From positions 1 to 64,000 of the forward strand of contig NZ_JBCMYF010000009.1 of assembly GCF_050483325.1 (NCBI RefSeq): a DNA stretch of 64,000 nt. Reading direction: 5' to 3'. The position numbers and the translations under genes were made by a program. A model generated the notes under the pieces. That model was given only the letters and a program-made list of their open reading frames with translations, was not told where the DNA came from and did not search any database. Numbering within the stretch: the stretch's first letter is position 1; the number at the start of each line of letters is the position of its first letter. This DNA is from Bacillus_P idriensis_A. GTDB taxonomy: Bacteria > Bacillota > Bacilli > Bacillales > Bacillaceae. Positions 24,942 to 33,280 of the stretch are shown here, piece after piece.

Positions 24942-26195
24942 TCAGCAAATAGAGTCTGTTGATTTCGGGTTTTTCAGACCGAACAGCGGACGGATGAACA
25001 AGGCAAGGAATGTTCCAAGCATGGCCATGATCATCCATACCCATCCATGAAGACTGAAGGATGCGATCCCTCCAAAGTAAGCGCCGATGTTACAGCCAAA
25101 TGCCAATCGGGCCCCATATCCCATCATAAGTCCTCCGATTATTGAGGCTCCTGCTACACCTGGTTTAATTTTTCCCGGTTTGAAGGTTCCTTGTGCTGCC
25201 GCTGAAATAAAGGCACCTAGGATAATGCCGAAGTTCATGACACTAGTTGAATCAGCGAGCACTGTTTTTGTAAGTGCAGCTCCGTTGGCTCCTGCAAAAT
25301 AGCCCCAGCTTGAAACATCAACGCCGCCAGCCATTAATGCTTTTCCGCCCCAAAGAGCAAACGCTGACGTGATTCCCCAAGGATTACCTCTAATCGAGAG
25401 AGTTAATGCATTTAACAGGGCTAAAATGATGGCAGCGGCAAATAATGGCCATGATCCGCGAATGATTTTTTTCCAGCCTTTTGTTGTTGGCAGCGGCTTC
25501 ATCATCGGCGGATTTTTCTTTTTGGCAATTTGAACGGTCATCCAGTAGATGAGAGCAAAAGCTGCTAATTGAACAAGAAGTGCCCCAAAATAACCGAGCC
25601 CAGTTGAAGTTGCCAGTGAAATCGGAGGCAGTGCAGGCATATCCTCCATCCAGAATGTAAAATGATACACACCTATGACAGAGCCTGCGATAAATGATAT
25701 CAAGGTCAAAATCATAGATGATGAGCCGCCTCCAACAGAGTAAAGTGTCCCGGATGCACACCCGTTTCCAAGCTGCATCCCAATTCCGAAAAGAAACGAA
25801 CCGAAAATGACGCTCACTCCAACTGGAGAGACATAGCCTGCAGGTGCTGTACCTGTAAAACTGAAGCCTGTGCTTAAAATAATGGCAAATAACACTGAAG
25901 CAATGGCAAGCATAAGCATATGGGCCTGAAGTCCCTGCACGTTTCCGACAGACATCAGGCGGCGGAAAGCAGATGTAAAGCCAAAGCGGGCATGAAGCAA
26001 TGTGACTCCAAGCAGGATGCCGATTATATATAACACAGCCTGAGTTGCATTTGCAGCTGTTAAAATCGCAATGAGCAGGATAACTGCTGCAAGCACCCCT
26101 GCCACAACAAGCGGCTTTTGCACGGGATTTAACTCAGACAAAACAGTTGTTCTTTGTTTATATGATGAAGATCTATCTATTGTTGTTTCTGCCAT
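24942..26195 (-). CDS. YeeE/YedE (TsuA-type) sulfur-compound transporter
   Basis: This 417-residue polytopic membrane protein belongs to the YeeE/YedE family, whose characterised member TsuA imports thiosulfate. It is built of two internal repeats, each with a conserved cysteine: GMQLGNGCASGTLYSVGGGSSS and ARLAFGCNIGAYFGGIASFS. These cysteines line the conduction path in the family. No TusA-like or rhodanese gene lies next to it, which is unusual because they often accompany it. ATG follows AAAGGAG. A sigma-A-like promoter is at 26248-26276. Confidence 0.9.
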   Translation of the reverse strand: MAETTIDRSSSYKQRTTVLSELNPVQKPLVVAGVLAAVILLIAILTAANATQAVLYIIGILLGVTLLHARFGFTSAFRRLMSVGNVQGLQAHMLMLAIASVLFAIILSTGFSFTGTAPAGYVSPVGVSVIFGSFLFGIGMQLGNGCASGTLYSVGGGSSSMILTLISFIAGSVIGVYHFTFWMEDMPALPPISLATSTGLGYFGALLVQLAAFALIYWMTVQIAKKKNPPMMKPLPTTKGWKKIIRGSWPLFAAAIILALLNALTLSIRGNPWGITSAFALWGGKALMAGGVDVSSWGYFAGANGAALTKTVLADSTSVMNFGIILGAFISAAAQGTFKPGKIKPGVAGASIIGGLMMGYGARLAFGCNIGAYFGGIASFSLHGWVWMIMAMLGTFLALFIRPLFGLKNPKSTDSIC

Positions 26196-26224
26196 TCTGA
26201 TAAACTCCTTTTCCTATATATTTA

Positions 26225-26276
26225 GTCGGGAATATATTTATCTATTTACCATACAATGTCTCTTAGGATTTGTAAA
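26225..26276 (-). promoter_or_regulatory. Promoter and possible operator of the YeeE-family gene
   Basis: Minus strand: TTTACA (26271-26276), 17 bases, TATGGT (26248-26253). Downstream of the expected start is an AT-rich inverted pair, AATATATTCC with a partner ATATAT about 10 bases on. The binder is unknown; a CsoR/CstR-type sulfur sensor would make sense, but no such gene is in the window. Confidence 0.5.
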
Positions 26277-26329
26277 TGGAGATGCTCAATTTCAAAAAAA
26301 TGAATCATTATCCTATGAGATCTAAAAGT

Positions 26330-26605
26330 TTGAAGTTGCGTCATTCCCCAAGCCTCTTGGAATAACTTAGAATAGGCATGACAATGGACGTGAAATCCAT
26401 GGCGGTTGTTTAGGCGACTAGCTCAGATATTGACTTAATGGCAAGTTTGCTCCGGTCAGAAGCTGAGGGTGAAGGAAACAGGGGCATACAGCAGCGGCAG
26501 CACGCAATAAACGGCATTGCTTTTATCAGCCAAAGCCGGGTGAATGTGATATTAATTATCAAACTTGATGCTAAAGCGAGAAGACCCTGTGGATCTTCCC
26601 GCTTT
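26330..26605 (+). other. Structured intergenic stretch, possible small RNA
   Basis: There is no credible gene in 26277-26671. Several local hairpins are visible on the plus strand: ATTCC-AAG/CTTGGAAT at about 26343-26363, ATGGA/TCCAT at about 26384-26401, and a strong final stem AAAGCG-GAAGA-CC / GG-TCTTC-CGCTTT at 26573-26605 followed by TTTGTATAT. The last may simply be the bidirectional terminator of the GNAT gene ending at 26672. I could not match the stretch to a known riboswitch or RNA family. Confidence 0.35.
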
Positions 26606-26671
26606 TGTATATATACAGATAAAACCTGATTGAGATACAGATAGACTTATCTACCTAAAATGTCTGCTCCC

Positions 26672-27337
26672 TTAATTCTTAAAAGGATTTTTCCATTCCA
26701 TTAAAGCTGCGTAATTGCAGGAATCCACATCCTCTAAATAATTTTGTACAACATGAAGTGGACATCTTCCGCATCTGAGCAAAAAGGAAAGAACGGGATC
26801 TTTTAAATTACCATTAACCACTTGATCGACATACTGAATAGGCGTTAATTTGTCTGAATGCTGCTTGTAGCCAGGCATTCTGCCGCCTCCAAGCAGTCTG
26901 TCCAATCCCCTGTGCACAACCACATCATACATGGAAAACATAAGCCATTTTCCAAGTCCTGACTTTCTGTATGATGGAAGAACACCAATATCAACGACAT
27001 ACAGGGTATTGCCATTTGGTTCATGATTTCGAATATATCCATTGTCTGTGATCTCTTCCCATGTATGATCTGGATGATCTGGATTAAACTGGACAAGCAA
27101 TCCTGTCATGGAACCGGCTACTTCTCCATTTAATTCAATGCAAAGTGCCCCCTCCGGAAAGAGCGTAATATGATTTTTCAGCTGCTCCTCATTCCACCAT
27201 AATTCTGATGGAAATGGCGGCGGAAAACTTTCCTGCTGAATGCGGATCAATGCATCAAAATCCTTTTCTGTGTAATTTCGAACGACTGCTTTAACAGGCT
27301 TGCCGCCATCAAAAACGAAAAATTCTTTTACGTACAA
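26672..27337 (-). CDS. GNAT acetyltransferase, YhcX N-terminal-domain-like
   Basis: This 221-residue GNAT-fold protein has the acetyl-CoA-binding stretch VLPSYRKSGLGKWLMFSMYDV and family-specific segments EITDNGYIRNHEPNGNTLY and LGGGRMPGYKQHSDKLT. These resemble, from memory, the N-terminal half of B. subtilis YhcX, a GNAT plus nitrilase fusion. Here the two halves are separate genes, and this one lies 12 bases downstream of the nitrilase gene. TTG start with AAGGAGG 8 bases upstream. The acceptor substrate is unknown. Confidence 0.85.
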   Translation of the reverse strand: MYVKEFFVFDGGKPVKAVVRNYTEKDFDALIRIQQESFPPPFPSELWWNEEQLKNHITLFPEGALCIELNGEVAGSMTGLLVQFNPDHPDHTWEEITDNGYIRNHEPNGNTLYVVDIGVLPSYRKSGLGKWLMFSMYDVVVHRGLDRLLGGGRMPGYKQHSDKLTPIQYVDQVVNGNLKDPVLSFLLRCGRCPLHVVQNYLEDVDSCNYAALMEWKNPFKN

Positions 27338-27349
27338 GAGAACTCCTCC

Positions 27350-28234
27350 TTATAGCAGCGTCCGATCCCCCTGCTTCGCTTCCCAATCTGGGTATAAATC
27401 AGTGCGCCGATCACGCCATGTTGTAACAGAACCGCTCGCACGGACTTTATAAAGCAGTTCAAGATCAAGATCTGCTGTTACAATCATAGGCTGATTGATT
27501 TCCCCTTCTGCCGCTAATCCTTTAGGAGGAAATGGTACATCATTCGGCGTTATAACAGCTGCCTGACCAAAGTTTCCTCTCATAAAGTCAACTGTCGGGA
27601 GTGATCCTACCGTACCTGTTGTGACGACATAGACTTGATTTTCAATTGCGCGTGCATGACTTGTATACCGCACTCTGTGGAAACCGTGGCGGTCATCTGT
27701 ACATGACGGGCAGAATATGACATCCGCTCCTTTTGCTTTAGCGATCCTCACAATCTCAGGAAACTCAATGTCATAGCAAGTCAGCATAGCTATGGTTCCT
27801 TTTTCTGTTTCAAATACTTCAAGGTCATCTCCGGGCGTCATATCCCACTCATGGACTTCCGTTGGTGTTATGTGAAGCTTGGCCTGCTCTGCAACGCGTC
27901 CATCCGGATAAAATAAATGCGCTACATTATACAGACGGCCCTCTCTTTTAATAACATGTGTTCCGCCTATGATATGCATGCCCATTTTTTCAGCTAAATC
28001 CGTAAACAATTTCAAGTATTGATCCGTAAAATCAGGTAAATCATTTATCGTTAACGCTTTCCCCTCTTTATCTCCGATTGACATAAGCTGAGTTGTAAAA
28101 AACTCCGGAAAAAGCACAAAGTCAGACCCAAATTCTTCTGCTGTTTTCATATAATGCTCTACTTGATCTGCAAATTCTTTAAACGAACTGATCGTGTGGA
28201 GATCATATTGAACAGCTGATACTCTAAGCTGCAT
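27350..28234 (-). CDS. Carbon-nitrogen hydrolase (nitrilase superfamily), YhcX C-terminal-domain-like
   Basis: This 294-residue protein carries the nitrilase Glu-Lys-Cys triad: Glu in FVLFPEFFTTQL, Lys in EQAKLHITPTE and Cys in AMLTCYDIEFPEIVR. Such enzymes hydrolyse linear amides or nitriles. ATG at 28234 follows GAGGGG; the longer open frame is not needed. It forms an operon with the GNAT gene. Acting together in acetyl or carbamoyl amide metabolism is an inference from the fused homolog. Confidence 0.9.
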   Translation of the reverse strand: MQLRVSAVQYDLHTISSFKEFADQVEHYMKTAEEFGSDFVLFPEFFTTQLMSIGDKEGKALTINDLPDFTDQYLKLFTDLAEKMGMHIIGGTHVIKREGRLYNVAHLFYPDGRVAEQAKLHITPTEVHEWDMTPGDDLEVFETEKGTIAMLTCYDIEFPEIVRIAKAKGADVIFCPSCTDDRHGFHRVRYTSHARAIENQVYVVTTGTVGSLPTVDFMRGNFGQAAVITPNDVPFPPKGLAAEGEINQPMIVTADLDLELLYKVRASGSVTTWRDRRTDLYPDWEAKQGDRTLL

Positions 28235-28392
28235 GTTACCCCTCTCTTTCTTTTTTCGTGATAAAAACATTAGTAGATAAATCAGCATATTTAACAAGTA
28301 CGCACCTTTGTGATAGGTAGTGAAAAAAAGTAAACCGTATGAGATTTTCATGAAAGGAGAAAATAGGAAAAATACATTTATACGAGGGAACT

Positions 28393-28905
28393 ATGCAGGC
28401 AAAACGAGAATTTAATAAAAAAAAACTTTATACCTATCTGGCTCTAAACATTTTTATGATCTCCCTGCTTTTGGCAGAAACGTTTTTACCTCTTGATATT
28501 CCTCATAACATACTTTTTGCAGCTTTGTTTGTGATGCTGCTCATTTGTTTGTATTTTCTATTTGAATTTATTATCTCTATTCCTAAAACGGAAGAAAGCC
28601 TCCAAAGCATCTTTACAGGCTCTGGTTTACTTCTCACACTAATTATTACAACTTATGCAAACCTTTATATACAAATATACCGGATCAAAGGAGAAAAATC
28701 CTTTAAGTTCTCTGGAAAAGAACTTTCAGGCGATGATTTCTTATACTATAGCATTACAACATTCACCACAACCGGTTTTGGAGACATTACATCAATTGGT
28801 GTAGTCTCAAATATGATAGCCGCTTCTGAAATGCTGATCGGATTCATTATCAGCACTTTGTTTATGGCTATTATCACATCAAAGCTAATAAAAAACTTAA
28901 AATAG
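28393..28905 (+). CDS. Ion channel, 2TM-pore potassium channel family
   Basis: This 170-residue membrane protein has two N-terminal hydrophobic spans (YLALNIFMISLLLAETFLP and ILFAALFVMLLICLYFLFEF), then a third span, a re-entrant pore loop with the selectivity filter TTFTTTGFGDI, and a final span. The filter is the K+ signature with GFG. There is no RCK domain in this protein or next to it. It starts at an ATG after CGAGGGAACT and is divergent from the nitrilase gene. Confidence 0.88.
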   Translation: MQAKREFNKKKLYTYLALNIFMISLLLAETFLPLDIPHNILFAALFVMLLICLYFLFEFIISIPKTEESLQSIFTGSGLLLTLIITTYANLYIQIYRIKGEKSFKFSGKELSGDDFLYYSITTFTTTGFGDITSIGVVSNMIAASEMLIGFIISTLFMAIITSKLIKNLK

Positions 28906-28929
28906 ACCTGGATCAGGCCCAGGTCTATT
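28901..28929. terminator. Bidirectional terminator between channel and histidine kinase genes
   Basis: An 11-bp stem AATAGACCTGG/CCAGGTCTATT with a short loop that overlaps the channel stop codon and ends two bases before the kinase stop codon. The convergent genes share it. Confidence 0.75.
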
Positions 28930-28930
28930 G

Positions 28931-30040
28931 CTATGCGGAAATATGGGGAAGGGAAAGGGAAAACCGGGTCATTTGCTCATCAGAAGAACAGTGAATTGTC
29001 CCTTGATGGCTTTCGATTATTTTTCTGCAGATGTAAAGGCCAATTCCCGTCCCTAATTCTTTTGTTGTGAAAAAAGGTTCAAAAATCGACTGAATTTGCT
29101 TAGTAGGAATCATAGGTCCATTGTTTCCTATATGTACATATGTTTTATCTTCTATCATTTCAAATTCAATCGTAATCGTACGGTCGGCCTCAATTTTTTG
29201 AAGTGCATCAATGGAATTGAGCATTAGATTTAAAAAGACTTGTCTTAGTTCATCTTTGCTCGCAAAAACTCTGGTCTGTCTTTTAGAGATTTCCTGGACC
29301 TTTACGCTTCCGTCAAGAAGACTCGGATACATAAATGCCAGAACCTCATCTAATAATTCACTAAGATCAAGCAGTTCCCGTTTACTTTCAATTGTCTCTT
29401 TTTTGGAGGCGTGTAGAAATTGGGAGACCCTAAAATTCAGCTGATCAACCTCATGACTGATAATGTCCAAGTACTTTAAATCAGGACTTTCATTTTGCAT
29501 GAGTTTAATGAAGCCTTTCACAGCAGTAAGCGGATTTCTGAATTCATGGACAAAGCTTGATGACATTTGACCCAAAATGGTCAGCCTCTCTTTATGGCTT
29601 TGATCGATGAATGAAATTTTCTCCTGGAGAATCTCTTCTTTAACTTCTGTGTATTTCTTCACGGCAAAATAAGAAAACTGATCAAAAAGAACATTAATTT
29701 CTTCAATATAAGGCTGCAGGTCGCTTCGCGGTATACCAGAACTGACAATATACCGGATGACTTCCCGTCTTCCAAGGTTCACATTATTAATAAAATCGCC
29801 GATGTTCACATTTGCTTCTACTCGTTCCAGAGCTACTTTACTTGCCAGAAAATCGATCTCATCTGAACTTAACGGACTCTGAATCGTTTTTTTTACCAAT
29901 TCATACATCCTCAACCCGTTTTTGTGAACTTCTTCCTGATGCAGATCGTCTTCTGAAATCGTAATTTTCTGGCGCCATGCAGCGATAAAGGTTGAAATAT
30001 TTTCATCTAAAAACCGAATTAATTCGTCTGAAGCTGTCAT
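28931..30040 (-). CDS. Soluble sensor histidine kinase
   Basis: This 369-residue protein without membrane spans has an all-helical N-terminal sensor part (about 1-150, RsbR/HK_N-like in appearance), an H-box with His165 in SSSFVHEFRNPLTAVKGF, an N-box in VFLNLMLNSIDALQKIE and a G-box in ELGTGIGLYICRKII. No response regulator is adjacent, so it is an orphan kinase; in bacilli such kinases often feed the Spo0 phosphorelay, but nothing here proves that. ATG at 30040 with AGGGGTG 9 bases upstream is preferred over the TTG at 30067. Confidence 0.88.
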   Translation of the reverse strand: MTASDELIRFLDENISTFIAAWRQKITISEDDLHQEEVHKNGLRMYELVKKTIQSPLSSDEIDFLASKVALERVEANVNIGDFINNVNLGRREVIRYIVSSGIPRSDLQPYIEEINVLFDQFSYFAVKKYTEVKEEILQEKISFIDQSHKERLTILGQMSSSFVHEFRNPLTAVKGFIKLMQNESPDLKYLDIISHEVDQLNFRVSQFLHASKKETIESKRELLDLSELLDEVLAFMYPSLLDGSVKVQEISKRQTRVFASKDELRQVFLNLMLNSIDALQKIEADRTITIEFEMIEDKTYVHIGNNGPMIPTKQIQSIFEPFFTTKELGTGIGLYICRKIIESHQGTIHCSSDEQMTRFSLSLPHISA

Positions 30041-30282
30041 TAGTAAAAGCACCCCTAATTCTCGCAAAAAAAATCATATGTATTTCTATCTCTGTTTAGA
30101 TGTGGAACCATTAATAGGGCTAAAGTTTGGAATATTCCTTCTAAACTATACAAATTACATTCTATCATAATATGAATTTTTTCGGTATTTCCCTTTTTAC
30201 TTTTGGAAGAATGGAATGTGCTGAATGATGTATTTTACTGAATATGTCAAATAATGGAATAGAGTAGACCCAAACTTCCGCT

Positions 30283-30963
30283 CTAACGGTATATATCCCC
30301 TGCAAGGCTTCGCAGTTCACTTTCATTCATCACTTCATAGGCATTTTCTCTTTTTCGGATGGTTCCTCTTTTACAAAGCATATCAAGCGTACGCAGGAGA
30401 TGCCGATAGCTTGAGCCGAGCATTTCAGAGAGGTACGTAAGGTTTTCTTTAAAAACGATTCGGTCATTTTTCACCCCAGTAGCTAAAATATAGCTTGAAA
30501 GCCTGTGTTCAAGCGGATAGTACAAATTAATGGAGCTGTTTTTTGAAAGCTTGTTCAGTTTATCGGATAAAGAAAAGCCCATAAAAGTTAAAAATAAAGA
30601 ATCCCTCAGCAATTTCTCTCTTACCGGCGGCAAATAGATGCCAATGCAATAGGTATCGTCAATCGCCTGAACACTTGATGCCGCTCCGCGAATTTGGAAC
30701 AGTTCTACATCTCCAAGCACTTTAAATCCCTCATAAAATGAGAGCAGCAGTGATTTCCCGTTTGATAATGTTGTGAAAACCTTCGCACGGCCATCTACAA
30801 AAAAATAGAGATAATCCATATCTGCCCCTTCACGGCACAGGTATTCATTTTTTGAAAAGAGATAGAGATCCATCCATTCATTCATATCTGAGGAAAAGTA
30901 GCCCGCAATATTGTTTTTGGACATGTACGCTTCAAATAATGGCTGATCGATTATTTTTTTCAT
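30283..30963 (-). CDS. Crp/Fnr family regulator, YeiL-like
   Basis: This 226-residue protein has a cyclic-nucleotide-type beta-barrel (YLFSKNEYLCREGADMDYLYFFVDGRAKVF, SFYEGFKVLGDVELFQ) and a C-terminal winged helix (NLTYLSEMLGSSYRHLLRTLDMLCKRG). The layout is that of the YeiL group. There is no N-terminal cysteine cluster of the Fnr type. ATG at 30963 follows AGAGG; the open frame starts further upstream but crosses the operator. It is divergent from two YdcZ-type transporter genes and probably controls them through the dyad at 30975-30996. Confidence 0.88.
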   Translation of the reverse strand: MKKIIDQPLFEAYMSKNNIAGYFSSDMNEWMDLYLFSKNEYLCREGADMDYLYFFVDGRAKVFTTLSNGKSLLLSFYEGFKVLGDVELFQIRGAASSVQAIDDTYCIGIYLPPVREKLLRDSLFLTFMGFSLSDKLNKLSKNSSINLYYPLEHRLSSYILATGVKNDRIVFKENLTYLSEMLGSSYRHLLRTLDMLCKRGTIRKRENAYEVMNESELRSLAGDIYR

Positions 30964-30974
30964 AAAAACCTCTA

Positions 30975-30996
30975 ATGATGTGACATATGTCATCAT
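30975..30996. promoter_or_regulatory. Crp/Fnr-type dyad in a divergent promoter region
   Basis: Perfect core TGACATATGTCA within ATGATG...CATCAT. It contains TGTGA-N6-TCA, a good match to the Crp-family half-site TGTGA. It is placed 12 bases before the regulator start codon and about 60 bases before the transporter gene. Confidence 0.7.
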
Positions 30997-31054
30997 TATA
31001 CCTCTTTTATAGGTGGATAATGAAACAAGACATCTATTGAAGGAGTGAATATTT

Positions 31055-31477
31055 TTGTACAACCTGATCTCTGCTGCTGTTGGCGCTTTTATTGCCATCA
31101 TGATTGTCTTTAACGGAGAACTCTCAAATGGCATTGGAAATTACACCTCAAGTGTTGCGATTCATCTCGTCGGGCTTCTTTGTATTTCAGCAGTTTTCTT
31201 ATTTATAAAAAAACCTATTCGTTTTCAAAAAGGACTGCCTCTTTATTTATACAGCGCAGGCTTCATTGGAGTGGTAACTGTCCTTTTTTCAAACATCAGC
31301 GTCATGTCTCTTGGGGTATCGGTCACAATTGCACTTGGACTCTTGGGTCAGTCCCTGGCTGCCATTATCATCGATCACTACGGGATGCTTGGCATGAAAA
31401 CCGTAAAATTCAACAAAACAAAATGCATCGGTCTTGCCTTTATTCTGTTTGGCTGTGCCGTAATGACGATCTATTAA
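31055..31477 (+). CDS. YdcZ/DUF606 family small DMT-type transporter, first subunit
   Basis: This 140-residue membrane protein has four to five predicted spans, DMT superfamily, YdcZ (DUF606) type. The repeat starts NLISAAVGAFIAIMIVFNGELS and has VTIALGLLGQSLAAIIIDHYGM, a typical family stretch. TTG start after GAAGGAGTG. It is followed after 14 bases by a second gene of the same family. Such pairs may form heterodimers; the substrate is unknown. Confidence 0.85.
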   Translation: MYNLISAAVGAFIAIMIVFNGELSNGIGNYTSSVAIHLVGLLCISAVFLFIKKPIRFQKGLPLYLYSAGFIGVVTVLFSNISVMSLGVSVTIALGLLGQSLAAIIIDHYGMLGMKTVKFNKTKCIGLAFILFGCAVMTIY

Positions 31478-31491
31478 GGAGGCAATTTTCA

Positions 31492-32022
31492 ATGGTTTAC
31501 TTGATCATTTCGATTTTAGCCGGTGTTTCTATTGTGATCGCAAGAATCATCAATTCCAACCTTGCAGACAAAATCGGCTTGCTTGAAGGAACGCTTATTA
31601 ATTTTGTGACTGGTCTGTTGTTATCGATGATTTTTCTTTTATTCGGCAGTGAAGCAGTTTCCCTATCGTCTCTAAACTTCGGCAGTGTCCCGCTATGGGC
31701 TTATTTAGGCGGTGCTGCAGGTGTCATCGTCATCTTACTTTCAAGCTATCTCACACCTAAAGTATCTGCTTTTTATTTAACACTCTTTATCTTCATTGGA
31801 CAGTTATTTACAGGTGTCGTGTTTGACTACTTTACACTTGGAGAATTGTCTAAAGGGAAAATCATTGGAGGACTGCTTGTTTTATTTGGTCTCGTCTTTA
31901 ATTTGAAAATTGACCGAAAAGAAGAAATGGATCCTCCCAAGATCCCATTTCGAATTAATAGTCCTGATATGTATCTTCATTTTTATTTGTCCATTTCACA
32001 ACGGCAGCAAGAGCCCTTATAG
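31492..32022 (+). CDS. YdcZ/DUF606 family small DMT-type transporter, second subunit
   Basis: This is a 176-residue membrane protein of the same family as its upstream neighbour: LIISILAGVSIVIARIINSNLADKIG at the start and TLFIFIGQLFTGVVFDYFTLGEL near the fifth span. ATG at 31492 follows AAGGAGG; an earlier open frame overlaps the first gene in another frame. The last 20-odd residues are hydrophilic and atypical. They are encoded over the 3' end of the convergent gene at 31955-32437, suggesting that the original stop codon was lost. Confidence 0.85.
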   Translation: MVYLIISILAGVSIVIARIINSNLADKIGLLEGTLINFVTGLLLSMIFLLFGSEAVSLSSLNFGSVPLWAYLGGAAGVIVILLSSYLTPKVSAFYLTLFIFIGQLFTGVVFDYFTLGELSKGKIIGGLLVLFGLVFNLKIDRKEEMDPPKIPFRINSPDMYLHFYLSISQRQQEPL

Positions 32023-32437
32023 TAAAAAGCGTAAAGCTGATAGTTGCGAATGTATGAAAAACAGACCATTTCTTCCATTTAAATAAACGCGTCTTTTTTT
32101 CCATATACCATTGCGCAATGGACATCGGCACACTCCAAGTTAAACTTTTCAGCAGAATCCCAGTCATTTTATCTTTGTAGGAATGACGGACCCAAATCAC
32201 ACTTAATAACGGAAAAAACACTAAATCAAACAAAATATTTGTTTTGAAAATTTTTGAAAATGGCCTTACAGGGTATTCGATCCTTTTTGTATTGACAACA
32301 TAAGCATCTATCAGGGTAGACAAGATTCCCTTTGCAAAAAAAACAATCAGCATTTCCTTTCCATTAGGTTTCCGTATTGCAAAAGGGAACATGACCGCAC
32401 AAAGTGCAAACAGTCCTTTGATCATCGTTTTTTCCAT
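31955..32437 (-). CDS. CBO0543-like membrane protein of unknown function
   Basis: This protein of about 160 residues has roughly four hydrophobic segments. It resembles the CBO0543 family often seen in bacilli and clostridia (KGILSTLIDAYVVNTKRIEYPVRPF is typical). The function is unknown. ATG at 32437 with AAGGA 8 bases upstream is chosen over the upstream ATG. Its 3' end overlaps the convergent YdcZ-type gene by 68 bases. Confidence 0.7.
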   Translation of the reverse strand: MEKTMIKGLFALCAVMFPFAIRKPNGKEMLIVFFAKGILSTLIDAYVVNTKRIEYPVRPFSKIFKTNILFDLVFFPLLSVIWVRHSYKDKMTGILLKSLTWSVPMSIAQWYMEKKTRLFKWKKWSVFHTFATISFTLFTIRALAAVVKWTNKNEDTYQDY

Positions 32438-32551
32438 TTTCAACATCCTTAATCTTTTTTGATAGTATCTGCTTTTATCAAAAAAAATTATACAGGAACT
32501 TAGCTAAAAAGCCTGCATATGCTAATGATGACCATATTGAGGAGGTTTAAC

Positions 32552-32794
32552 ATGTATCCTTACATGCCGCATTCATACGCACGATATCCCAAACCAGTCA
32601 TGCAGCAGCTGAAAATGTCAACATTAAGTGCCATTCAGCCATTTGTTCAGCATGGTTTAAAAGAAGCACATTTTACTTCGTACCAGCATGCACTTATGGA
32701 AGTAGCCGCCATGTCCTATCTGCTTGGAAAAGGATATGATTACAATGCTGCATATCAGTTAGTCGAAGCTTGGGAAGTGAATGAATCATTTTAA
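32552..32794 (+). CDS. Small conserved-looking hypothetical protein
   Basis: This 80-residue soluble protein begins with a Tyr/Pro-rich stretch (MYPYMPHSYARYPKP), followed by a helical part (AIQPFVQHGLKEAHFTSYQHALMEVAAMSYLLGKGYD) that looks like a small helical bundle. I do not recognise the family with certainty. The perfect GAGGAGG ribosome site just before the ATG and its own terminator show that it is a real gene. Confidence 0.8.
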   Translation: MYPYMPHSYARYPKPVMQQLKMSTLSAIQPFVQHGLKEAHFTSYQHALMEVAAMSYLLGKGYDYNAAYQLVEAWEVNESF

Positions 32795-32817
32795 AAGGCT
32801 GGGTCTCCAGCCTTTTT
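32793..32817. terminator. Bidirectional terminator
   Basis: Stem AAAGGCTGG/CCAGCCTTT with a 4-base loop and T-run on the plus strand. It serves the small hypothetical gene and possibly the convergent DinB gene. Confidence 0.85.
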
Positions 32818-33280
32818 ATTGCATTAACCCTCTGTCGATAAAACTTGCTCCGACAGGTTTCCTTTCTATTTCTCTTGCCCAGACAGACAGCTGGCCAATG
32901 TGGTGGATTTCATGGGCAATCACATGGCGGATAATTTCCCCTTTTTTATAGGTGCCATCCATCCATGGCGGCGTTACTTTTTCATGTTCATAGGCTATGT
33001 TCCACTTTTGCAGATACGATATCATTTCAGGCTGCAGCTCTCTTGATAATCGGCTAATCTTTTCAAGTGAGTCGTATTCCCTGATTGTATAGTCGATGAC
33101 CTCATTACCCTTAAGAACATTGATCCAGCTGTATTCCACATCAATAATATGAAGCAGTGTTTCTATAATCGTGCCGGTTCCTCCTGTCCGTTTTTTCCAC
33201 AATTCATCTTCAGACAAATCTTTGCACCATTCAAACCACTCTTCTCTTACTTGCCAATTGTATGTAAAAAACAGCTGCAT
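32816..33280 (-). CDS. DinB family protein
   Basis: This 154-residue four-helix-bundle metalloprotein of the DinB/YfiT superfamily has metal-binding histidines in ETLLHIIDVEYSW and in HVIAHEIHHIGQLSVW. The members whose function is known use thiols such as bacillithiol as cofactors, but the role of this one is unknown. ATG overlaps the peptidase E stop (TAATG), so the two genes form an operon. Confidence 0.88.
   Translation of the reverse strand: MQLFFTYNWQVREEWFEWCKDLSEDELWKKRTGGTGTIIETLLHIIDVEYSWINVLKGNEVIDYTIREYDSLEKISRLSRELQPEMISYLQKWNIAYEHEKVTPPWMDGTYKKGEIIRHVIAHEIHHIGQLSVWAREIERKPVGASFIDRGLMQ

Noticed and set aside
26330..26605. Known riboswitch
   Set aside because: I compared it by eye with SAM, lysine, cobalamin, TPP, M-box, c-di-AMP and T-box signatures and found no diagnostic motif on either strand.
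26438..26629. Small plus-strand gene
   Set aside because: No ribosome site, it runs through the terminator-like stem, and the peptide has no recognisable features.
31180..31491. Longer start for the second YdcZ-type gene
   Set aside because: The upstream part is the first gene read in another frame. ATG at 31492 has AAGGAGG at the right distance.
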